A stretch of DNA of 6,350 bases from Deltaproteobacteria bacterium RIFOXYA12_FULL_61_11 (GTDB lineage: Bacteria > Bdellovibrionota_F > JAHFAK01 > YA12-FULL-61-11): contig MGSU01000253.1 of the NCBI GenBank assembly GCA_001799195.1, forward strand, positions 1 through 6,350. The letters are read 5' to 3'. The first letter of the stretch is position 1, and every line of letters begins with the position of its first letter. Positions 1 to 4,483 of this stretch are shown one piece after another. Below the pieces are notes generated by a model, which searched no databases, had not been told where the DNA came from, and was given only the letters and a program-made list of their open reading frames with translations. Both the position numbers and the translations under genes were made by a program.

Positions 1-69
1 GGAGAACAACAGCCCCAGCACCAGACTCACGACTGATAGCAAGATTCGTCGCAGAACAATCGCTTGCAT
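1..69 (-). CDS. N-terminus of a secreted or membrane protein, cut by the window edge
   Basis: On the minus strand an ATG at 69-67 opens a frame with no stop before the window edge. It reads MQAIVLRRILLSVVSLVLGL and then LFS. This is a short basic start (two Arg at residues 7-8) followed by an unbroken hydrophobic run, the pattern of a Sec signal peptide or first membrane helix. An AGGTGG ribosome binding site (minus strand, positions 80-75) lies 5 bases before the ATG, and a sigma70-like promoter lies just upstream. This combination makes the start convincing although only 23 codons are visible. The cleavage site and the mature protein are outside the window, so no function can be assigned. 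The gene points away from the AbiE operon. Confidence 0.6.
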   Translation of the reverse strand, partial: MQAIVLRRILLSVVSLVLGLLFS

Positions 70-96
70 GAAAACCACCTGGGAATCGGATAGGTC

Positions 97-125
97 ATTC
101 TAGGCAGAGGCCCAGTCGAGATCAA
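97..125 (-). promoter_or_regulatory. sigma70-like promoter of the left-edge gene
   Basis: Minus strand: a -35 box TTGATC (125-120, 4 of 6 to consensus), a 17-base spacer, and a -10 box TAGAAT (102-97, 5 of 6). Transcription would begin near position 90 and give a leader of about 20 bases that contains the AGGTGG ribosome binding site. The spacing and the gene immediately downstream are what support it. Confidence 0.5.
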
Positions 126-312
126 GGCGATTGTTTCCCACTATGGTAATCCTGCCACGAAAGTGGATGCCCGGAACTGGGCGCGGTATCTTCAGTCTTG
201 GGTGGAGTACAGATGGAGTTTCACCAAAGCCGGACTCGGTTTCCACACGCAGACAATCACTACCACCTTCTCCATGCCGACAATGGTACCATCGGGTCGA
301 TTTGACGGCAAA
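126..312. other. no convincing gene
   Basis: I see no convincing gene here. A minus-strand open frame runs from the stop at 327-325 down to a TAG at 102-100 (about 74 codons, TTG the only usable start at 315). It has no ribosome binding site, no recognisable motif, and its 3' end overlaps the promoter of the left-edge gene. It could be a decayed gene end. Confidence 0.35.
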
Positions 313-375
313 CAAGGCACTTAGTCAAAGTCGGACCAATTCAGGTCGCTGATTTTTATGCTGAAATTATCGTAG
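313..375. repeat. left copy of a 63-bp direct repeat flanking the AbiE module
   Basis: This stretch aligns without gaps to 2081-2143 (offset 1768): I count 50 of 63 bases identical. The first 39 bases match at 35 positions, and all four differences are T here against C in the other copy. The longest exact block is CAAAGTCGGACCAATTCAGG (326-345 and 2094-2113). The two copies are in the same orientation and bracket the whole toxin-antitoxin operon. They may be recombination or insertion-boundary sequences. They could also be copies of a dispersed genomic repeat. Confidence 0.75.
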
Positions 376-394
376 TGCTGACTTCAGCTTCTGA

Positions 395-529
395 GTCGTC
401 TTTGCCTGCAGCGGTGACGAGCCGGCCTATCCCCACGGCCACAGAGCACTGCGCAAGCGGAGGAGCGGCACCCTGGTGACCGGCGCGCGGTACTGCGATT
501 TCGAGGCCTATGCGGTGGACGAGGCTTGA
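395..529 (+). pseudogene. 3' remnant of an unidentified gene
   Basis: After a TGA at 392-394 a plus-strand frame stays open for 44 codons to a TGA at 527-529. It has no ATG, GTG or TTG with a ribosome binding site at its beginning. The peptide looks protein-like near the end (LRKRRSGTLVTGARYCDFEA and then YAVDEA) and its third codon positions are GC-rich. I do not recognise the family. It overlaps the last codons of the AbiE toxin on the opposite strand by about 22 bases. The likeliest reading is the tail of a gene interrupted when the module arrived. A chance open frame in GC-rich DNA is the alternative. Confidence 0.3.
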
Positions 530-1431
530 GACTGAGACGCGGACCAAGTCCACAACTCGGTCTTCCACCTTCCGGTCTCGCCAGTAAGCACCGGATTGAG
601 GAAGGCCTGAACCGCCCGGGTGACCTCCTCCAGCGTCTGCCACACAAGCCCGTCGTTCGCTGCGATCCGGGCGTAGACAGGCTCCCACGCCACCGAGGGT
701 GTGGGAACCGACGCTGGCACCGGATGGGTGCCGCGGTGTTCGAAGGTCCTGTCGATGGCGGCCCGGAGCGTGGCGCCATCAATCTCCCTCGCGGTCGCGA
801 GCAACGCGAGATCGGGAAGGTCCTTGACCCTCGAGTTCGGATGCGAGCGCGGCAGCGTGTACGCGTGGAGTTTCTCTGCGATGTGTGTCTCCAGTGGATA
901 GATGCGGTAGCTCCCGTGCGCGACGCCGGCGAACTCGAGGAAAGTGCTGCCCGCCACTTCTTCGGCCTTCCCATGCATCGGCTCAGCGAAGGCCACATCG
1001 ATCACAAACGGCACACCGTAGATCTTCGCAGCGAGCTGTGCTTCGGCGCGGTAGCGAAGACCCTGGTAGGCCATGCCCTCCGCATCGATCTCCGGGTGCC
1101 TCGGATCCGCCGTTACCTCGAACTGGAGGTAGTCGCCGAGGTCGAGGCGTCCCGCCTCCTGGAGACGGTTGAGCACATCATCCGGGTGCCCGACCATTCT
1201 CAGGTCGATGTCCTTGGTCGTTCGTGCTCGCTCAAGGCGGAGTTCAATCACCAGCCCGCCCTTGAGGACGACCGTGTCTTCCAGCACGTGAAACAGCCGC
1301 GCGAGAAACCGGTCGAATACGAAGAGCTGTCGCCGACGTTGAAGGTCCATCCCCGACGCTGCGGCCTCGTTGCGGAGTCGCTGTTCGATGGCGGTCTTGA
1401 AGGCGAGCGGTGTGGCGAAGGTTCGAGGCAT
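508..1431 (-). CDS. abiEii: AbiEii/AbiGii-family nucleotidyltransferase toxin
   Basis: This is the toxin of an AbiE-type (type IV) toxin-antitoxin pair. The family has a polymerase-beta-like nucleotidyltransferase fold. Characterised members arrest growth, and the related MenT toxins add nucleotides to tRNA acceptor ends. The 307-residue protein shows the expected motifs: KGG at 57-59, acidic pair in KDID (D74 and D76) seventeen residues after K57, a third acid in FVID (D145), and the C-lobe motif ETHIAEKLHA (K187) followed by RVKDLPDL (K203, D204, D207). All key residues look intact, so it is probably active. The ATG at 1431 forms a TGATG junction with the antitoxin stop, and a G-rich site (GGGGG) precedes it. 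A GTG at 1434 is the alternative start. The last residues (SASQSQASSTA) look unlike a folded family C-terminus and overlap the tail of an opposing gene remnant, so the 3' end may have been altered. Confidence 0.9.
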   Translation of the reverse strand: MPRTFATPLAFKTAIEQRLRNEAAASGMDLQRRRQLFVFDRFLARLFHVLEDTVVLKGGLVIELRLERARTTKDIDLRMVGHPDDVLNRLQEAGRLDLGDYLQFEVTADPRHPEIDAEGMAYQGLRYRAEAQLAAKIYGVPFVIDVAFAEPMHGKAEEVAGSTFLEFAGVAHGSYRIYPLETHIAEKLHAYTLPRSHPNSRVKDLPDLALLATAREIDGATLRAAIDRTFEHRGTHPVPASVPTPSVAWEPVYARIAANDGLVWQTLEEVTRAVQAFLNPVLTGETGRWKTELWTWSASQSQASSTA

Positions 1432-2033
1432 CACGGTTCCCCCACCCCGAACGAGCGTAGGTACTCACGGGCGGGTTCGACCATCGACTCCGTGAACAGC
1501 CCTCGGTGCAGACCTTCGTCGATTGCCTGCTTCAGGAGCCCGGGGGACACGCCTGAGGCTGCACAGTCGACCACCGTACGCGCGGGCGTCGTGAGCTGAA
1601 CGGCCCCCGACCATGCCCGGTCAGCATCATCGAGATCGGCGAAGTGCAGCGTTACACCGGTGGGCGCCTGGAGACGACGGTCCCTCCACACTGCCGGTAG
1701 CGTCAGGTGCGCCTTCGCCGGCAGCGCGTCCGAAAGCTGGTGGAGGGCCAGCGCGGTCTCGTGGCTGAAGACGCCGATGCGGTCGGCCCACAGCCAGATG
1801 ACAACAAGGTCCTCGTGGTCACCGGGAGGGAAGTGCACCAGTCGGTAGACTCCCCGGCGCACGCGGACGAACCGCCCGTTCTTGAGGTACTTCGCAAGGA
1901 GCTGCGGGTAGTAGCACGCTTCCGCCGCTTGAGCGGTCGTGAAGTGTCCCTCTTGGGCTGCGGCTGTCTCGTAGAGCTGGTTCCAACGAGGCCCGTCGCG
2001 TCTTTCAAGCTCATCTGCCATCGTAGACGCCAT
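1431..2033 (-). CDS. abiEi: AbiEi-family antitoxin and autorepressor
   Basis: This is the antitoxin of the AbiE pair. In studied systems it neutralises the toxin's effect without stable binding and represses its own operon through an N-terminal winged helix. From the ATG at 2033 it has 200 residues. Residues about 16-65 match the winged-helix domain (RWNQLYETAAAQEGHFTTAQ, then the wing-like RVRRGVYRLVHFP). The C-terminal part contains FSHETALALH (89-98) and a TTPARTVVDCA segment typical of the family. The start is uncertain. ATG 2033 and ATG 2021 both lack a Shine-Dalgarno site, and an upstream ATG at 2096 would put the operator and part of the flanking repeat inside the gene. The promoter candidate places transcription initiation near 2025, which favours an almost leaderless message read from 2021 (196 residues). 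It overlaps the toxin by one base and must be cotranscribed with it. Confidence 0.88.
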   Translation of the reverse strand: MASTMADELERRDGPRWNQLYETAAAQEGHFTTAQAAEACYYPQLLAKYLKNGRFVRVRRGVYRLVHFPPGDHEDLVVIWLWADRIGVFSHETALALHQLSDALPAKAHLTLPAVWRDRRLQAPTGVTLHFADLDDADRAWSGAVQLTTPARTVVDCAASGVSPGLLKQAIDEGLHRGLFTESMVEPAREYLRSFGVGEP

Positions 2034-2061
2034 TCTAAACCCAAGGTTTAGTTTCATGCAA
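2032..2061 (-). promoter_or_regulatory. candidate promoter of the abiE operon
   Basis: Minus strand: -35 TTGCAT (2061-2056, 3 of 6), an 18-base spacer, and -10 TAGAAT (2037-2032, 5 of 6). The -10 box overlaps the ATG at 2033, so initiation would fall near 2025, a few bases before the ATG at 2021. The -35 box is weak. The main support is the palindrome lying between and over these boxes. Confidence 0.4.
2035..2051. promoter_or_regulatory. palindromic operator candidate for AbiEi
   Basis: CTAAACC (2035-2041), 3-base centre CAA, GGTTTAG (2045-2051): a perfect 7-bp inverted repeat immediately before the antitoxin gene and overlapping its candidate -10 box. AbiEi antitoxins are known to bind inverted repeats in their own promoter, so autorepression here is a reasonable inference. 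Confidence 0.6.
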
Positions 2062-2080
2062 GGCCGTTTGTGTGAAACAG

Positions 2081-2143
2081 CAAGGCACCCAGCCAAAGTC
2101 GGACCAATTCAGGCCGCTGTATTTAAAGACGAAATTATTACAG
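2081..2143. repeat. right copy of the 63-bp direct repeat flanking the AbiE module
   Basis: Partner of 313-375 (50 of 63 identical, no gaps, same orientation). The copy ends 30 bases upstream of the abiE palindrome region, so the operon's promoter lies inside the bracketed unit. Weaker similarity seems to extend to the left of both copies with a small gap (TTTG...AAA before CAAGGCAC). Confidence 0.75.
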
Positions 2144-2290
2144 ATCGGACCTGTAGATCGGAGGTTACCCCCGCCGAATGAAAGGGTGAAAGGTCGCCAT
2201 CAAATCCTACAGGTGTCTAACTCAGTTTTTCTTAGCACATGGGAACCTCGACATAAAAAAAATAAAAACCAAAGAATACTTTTATAAAAA

Positions 2291-2308
2291 CCTTTCACTC
2301 CTTTCACT
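2291..2308. repeat. 9-bp tandem duplication
   Basis: CCTTTCACT occurs twice, head to tail, in the AT-rich spacer. It is probably replication slippage. No function is visible. Confidence 0.6.
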
Positions 2309-2478
2309 GGTACTTTTTCGATCCGGATCTTTTTGCGTCCCACGTTTTTAAAACTACTCGTCGGTGACCGAGGTCCCCAGCAATGAATATCGACATTCGA
2401 ATGCATGTCGTCCAGCCTTGTTCTTCGGCATAGAGCGATGTCGAACACTCTGGCGACCACCCACCGATCGGTCTTCGA

Positions 2479-2500
2479 AAAAACGGCACAAAAACGGCAC
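2479..2500. repeat. 11-bp tandem duplication
   Basis: AAAAACGGCAC occurs twice, head to tail (2479-2489, 2490-2500), followed by a purine-rich run to about 2535. It may be slippage or the edge of a small repetitive element. Confidence 0.6.
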
Positions 2501-2619
2501 ACAGAAAGGGAAACAGGGGGGCACCGAGGGGTCTTGGGAGTATAGCTTCACATGGCCAACGTGTTGAAAGTAATTATTACCTGTTGATATCGCTGGCTAA
2601 TAAAACACAGTCGAACAAA

Positions 2620-2639
2620 TTCAAATCCCGCCCCCGGCA
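2620..2639. other. tRNA 3'-end-like 20-mer, possible attachment-site remnant
   Basis: TTCAAATCCCGCCCCCGGCA reads like a T-loop (TTCAAAT), the 3' half of a T-stem (CCCGC), the 3' half of an acceptor stem (CCCCGGC) and a discriminator A. The preceding bases cannot form the 5' half of the T-stem, there is no CCA, and no tRNA body is present, so this is not a tRNA gene. Integrases often leave exactly such tRNA-end fragments as att cores. A chance resemblance is also possible. Confidence 0.25.
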
Positions 2640-2651
2640 TCTTGCTCTCCC

Positions 2652-2683
2652 CAAGGGCTGCGGTCGCAAGACCGCGGCCCTTG
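2652..2683. repeat. 14-bp hairpin with GCAA tetraloop
   Basis: CAAGGGCTGCGGTC (2652-2665), loop GCAA (2666-2669), GACCGCGGCCCTTG (2670-2683). The arms pair at all 14 positions, with one T-G wobble, around a GNRA-type loop. No T-run follows on either strand, so it does not look like an ordinary intrinsic terminator. A REP-like palindrome or part of a structured RNA fits better. Confidence 0.65.
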
Positions 2684-2807
2684 TGCATAATAGAGGCAAC
2701 AGCTTGCAAGACCCCTTCTACGACTGGCTCTTCTCGCGACATTGCCTCTTCGACTTACCTACAAAGGCTGATGCGGGCGTCTCTGCTGATAACAATTGAC
2801 TTTGGAA

Positions 2808-2822
2808 GGACCCAAAGGGTCC
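2808..2822. repeat. small inverted repeat GGACCC-AAA-GGGTCC
   Basis: Perfect 6-bp arms around AAA, directly before the GGGGACAGAGG motif. It could be an operator-like site or a REP-type stem. Nothing downstream decides between them. Confidence 0.45.
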
Positions 2823-2844
2823 AAAAAGGGGACAGAGGTTTTTT
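2822..2844 (+). repeat. RAYT/REP-type motif (A-run, GGGGACAGAGG, T-run)
   Basis: CAAAAAGGGGACAGAGG followed by six T. An A-rich run, GGGGACAGA and a T-rich run form a pattern I associate with repeats around Y1-type REP-associated transposases in proteobacteria. No transposase is present, so at most this is a non-autonomous copy or an end. It sits right at the 5' boundary of the ATPase remnant, suggesting a link with its truncation. Confidence 0.35.
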
Positions 2845-2850
2845 CGACGT

Positions 2851-3030
2851 CGTCTTGATGCCCTCAAGCGTCCCCCCTCAATGCGCATCGCTCTCGAGGA
2901 TCTGGGTTTTGCCAAGGTGATCGTGCTCTATCTGGGAAGCAAGCGTTACCCTCTAGCCGACAAGGCCGAAGTTCGACCTCTCAACGACCTGTGCCAGGGC
3001 ATATTGTTGTTTGCTGAAACAACGAACTAA
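2851..3030 (+). pseudogene. C-terminal remnant of a probable DUF4143-type AAA ATPase
   Basis: One plus-strand frame reads RLDALKRPPSMRIALEDLGF, continues through VIVLYLGSKRYPLADKAEVRPL and ends at TAA 3028-3030. A proline, then SMRIALEDLG, then a beta strand, GxxRYPLA and a final V-x-PL-x-L is the pattern at the extreme C-terminus of the large family of ATPases with a DUF4143 domain. Full-length members have roughly 400 residues, so about nine-tenths is missing. Nothing resembling the Walker motifs occurs upstream, and the similarity ends close to the GGGGACAGAGG motif at 2822-2844. An ATG at 2881 falls inside the conserved segment, so translation of the short piece is unlikely to be meaningful. 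The family assignment is from memory of its tail pattern. The truncation is clear only if that assignment is right. Confidence 0.5.
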
Positions 3031-3146
3031 AGACAGAGTTGTGAGGGGGACGTTATCTTCAGATCAGAGGTCAAACCCGGTGCCATTACGCCCTAAATAC
3101 GAGCCACTATAGCACTATCATTGGTTGCATAATTACAATTAATCAC
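3031..3146. other. intergenic region becoming AT-rich
   Basis: From the remnant's stop to the lectin promoter I see no gene and no hairpin followed by a T-run. Composition changes sharply near 3110, after which the DNA is very AT-rich up to the lectin gene. Confidence 0.4.
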
Positions 3147-3175
3147 TTGAAAAATATAAATATATTTAATATTAT
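3147..3175 (+). promoter_or_regulatory. strong sigma70-like promoter for the lectin gene
   Basis: -35 TTGAAA (3147-3152, 5 of 6), a 17-base spacer made only of A and T, and -10 TATTAT (3170-3175, 5 of 6). Initiation near 3182 would give a leader of about 69 bases. It lies in the AT-richest part of the window (about 3110-3215), a composition that often binds H-NS-like silencers. TATACT at about 3213 could serve as a second, weaker -10. Confidence 0.6.
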
Positions 3176-3250
3176 ACACTTTTCATTATTTTTGCAGATT
3201 ACATAATCACAGTATACTTGAACTCGTTTTTCTACACGGAGGAACACAGA

Positions 3251-3811
3251 ATGAAAAGTGCTATTCGGTGGACCATACTTCTTGGTGCGGCGCTCAGTAC
3301 CATTGCCATGGCAGAACAACGCTATTTTCTCGTCAATGACCTATCAGGCCGTTGCATCGACGTGACAGGTGCACCGGGAGTGCGCTCGGGTGACAATCTT
3401 CTACTTGTCGATTGCGAAAAACGAGGGTTCAACCCGAGCAACCGTTCCCCCTCGGATCAACTCTGGCAATTCCACGGCAACGGCTTCATTGTTAACGCAC
3501 TCTCCGGCAAATGCCTCGATGTCGAAGGTGCACCTGGTCATGTCAACGGCACAGAACTGCAGATTGCGCCGTGCGAATTCTCCGGCCGCAACCCGAACGG
3601 CTCCCCCACCGACCAACGCTGGGCCATGATCGAAGGTGGCTTCATTGTCAATTTGTTGTCAAAGAAATGCATCGATGTAGCTGGTGCGCCCGGTACCGCC
3701 AACGGCAGGAAATTGGTCCTCTGGGACTGCGAACTGGAGGGTTTCAATCCCAGCAACGATTCTCCTACCGATCAACGCTGGCAAACGACCCTCGCCGTTC
3801 GGGCGAGATGA
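3251..3811 (+). CDS. secreted ricin-type beta-trefoil lectin domain protein
   Basis: This 186-residue protein is a signal peptide plus one beta-trefoil carbohydrate-binding domain and nothing else. Residues 1-21 form the signal (MKSAIRWTILLGAALSTIAMA, cleavage predicted before E22). Three repeats follow, spaced 52-53 residues apart, each with an (I/L)DV strand after a cysteine, a second cysteine 20 residues later (C35/C55, C88/C108, C140/C160, probable disulfides), and the QxW signature (QLW 70-72, QRW 122-124, QRW 175-177). Each repeat carries an unusually alike insert ending in NPxx.SP(T/S)DQ. The start is the ATG at 3251 because GGAGG (3238-3242) precedes it by 8 bases. An earlier in-frame ATG at 3218 lacks such a site and would bury the signal. 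No catalytic domain is attached, so it would bind sugars outside the membrane. The ligand is unknown. It is probably cotranscribed with the next gene. Confidence 0.9.
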   Translation: MKSAIRWTILLGAALSTIAMAEQRYFLVNDLSGRCIDVTGAPGVRSGDNLLLVDCEKRGFNPSNRSPSDQLWQFHGNGFIVNALSGKCLDVEGAPGHVNGTELQIAPCEFSGRNPNGSPTDQRWAMIEGGFIVNLLSKKCIDVAGAPGTANGRKLVLWDCELEGFNPSNDSPTDQRWQTTLAVRAR

Positions 3812-3925
3812 GTTCACCGTGCACCTTTGGGAACCTACCAAGCAATTATCGGATTCCCGCAATCCCGGCACAGTCGACAAGTAACAATGATACACATGAA
3901 GTCAGTGGCTTATCTGGAGATGATA

Positions 3926-4438
3926 ATGAAAAAGGTGCTACTCGCGATCCTACTGCTGTTCGTTGTACCCGTGCTGGCGGGGGATTTCACCGGCCATCTC
4001 CGTTGTTTCAACCCCGAGGAGAAAACCGGGTGGACCGATGTCGACGAAATCTTCCTCGTCCAAAAGGGACCGGACCTCTGGCGTGGGAGGATGCTCGTCC
4101 AAACCGGTCTTTTCAAGAACTACAAGTGGAGGGAGATTCTCTCCTTCCGCGGGGAGCTTGGCTGGGCCGAGGTTCATGGGCACAAGTTGGAAAAAGGCAT
4201 CTTCAACCAACTTGAACAAATCGGTATGCCGGTCGTCATGAAACTCGCACGACCTTGGGATTACGAGTGGGGTGCACCTGCCGGCGGGCTCTACGGGCAG
4301 CTCCAGGCCGAAGGGATAGTGCGGACCATGCTTTGTAGTTTCAGTAACGATTTCGAGTACGAAATGAAGTACGGCGGTGGAGATTGGAAACCCTACCGCG
4401 AAGGCATCCTCGAACTGTTGAACGAACCCTCCTTGTAA
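3926..4438 (+). CDS. secreted protein of unrecognised family (170 aa)
   Basis: I do not recognise this family. The protein has a clear signal peptide (MKKVLLAILLLFVVPVLA, cleavage predicted after A18) and a mature part of 152 residues. The mature part has only two cysteines (C27 and C137), which could form a disulfide across the domain, and is rich in Trp, Gly and charged residues. There is no lipobox cysteine and no further membrane segment, so a soluble periplasmic or secreted protein is likely. The ATG at 3926 is chosen because GGAGA (3916-3920) precedes it at 5 bases and the signal begins there. ATGs at 3827, 3887, 3896 and 3920 are less suitable. It follows the lectin gene by 114 bases on the same strand with no obvious terminator or strong promoter between, so an operon is plausible. 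The stop lies 45 bases from that of the opposing hsdR. Confidence 0.8.
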   Translation: MKKVLLAILLLFVVPVLAGDFTGHLRCFNPEEKTGWTDVDEIFLVQKGPDLWRGRMLVQTGLFKNYKWREILSFRGELGWAEVHGHKLEKGIFNQLEQIGMPVVMKLARPWDYEWGAPAGGLYGQLQAEGIVRTMLCSFSNDFEYEMKYGGGDWKPYREGILELLNEPSL

Positions 4439-4483
4439 CGACTCATACACCTTGGACTTCACCACATTTCCATACCTCTTTAT

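Larger units (their letters stand above)
2144..2615. other. gene-free accessory spacer with AT-rich patch
   Basis: No open frame here has a plausible start, ribosome binding site and recognisable protein. The stretch contains an 8-bp inverted pair ACCTGTAG (2150-2157) and CTACAGGT (2207-2214), an AT-rich patch at about 2230-2345 with several A and T tracts, the palindrome GATCCGGATC (about 2320-2329), and two short tandem duplications listed separately. It looks like decayed mobile or intergenic DNA. Confidence 0.4.

Noticed and set aside
100-324. Minus-strand open frame of about 74 codons right of the left-edge gene
   Set aside because: Only a TTG start without ribosome binding site, no recognisable motif, and its stop coincides with the -10 box of a better-supported gene.
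526-1599. Long plus-strand open frame of 357 codons opposite the AbiE toxin
   Set aside because: It is the antisense shadow of a GC-rich gene. The minus strand encodes intact AbiEii motifs in the expected operon arrangement.
2057-2096. Upstream ATGs at 2096 and 2057 for the antitoxin
   Set aside because: They would place the palindrome and promoter, and for 2096 part of the flanking repeat, inside the coding region. The added residues (MAGCLAVSHKRPC) do not look like the family's N-terminus.
2215-2222. GTCTAAC as an integron attC core box
   Set aside because: It fits RYYYAAC, but no GTTRRRY partner and no paired inner arms lie within attC distance.
2200-2567. Several overlapping 60-100 codon frames on both strands in the spacer
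   Set aside because: None has a plausible ribosome binding site with a protein-like composition. They shadow one another and are best explained by chance.
2620-2639. A tRNA gene
   Set aside because: No anticodon arm, D-arm or 5' halves of the T- and acceptor stems precede the 3'-end-like sequence.
2652-2683. Intrinsic terminator
   Set aside because: The stem is strong but no T-run follows on either strand, and no intact gene ends just before it.
3791-3807. Hairpin CTCGCC-GTTCG-GGCGAG at the end of the lectin gene as a terminator
   Set aside because: Only 6 bp, inside the coding region, and without a T-run, so readthrough into the next gene is likelier.
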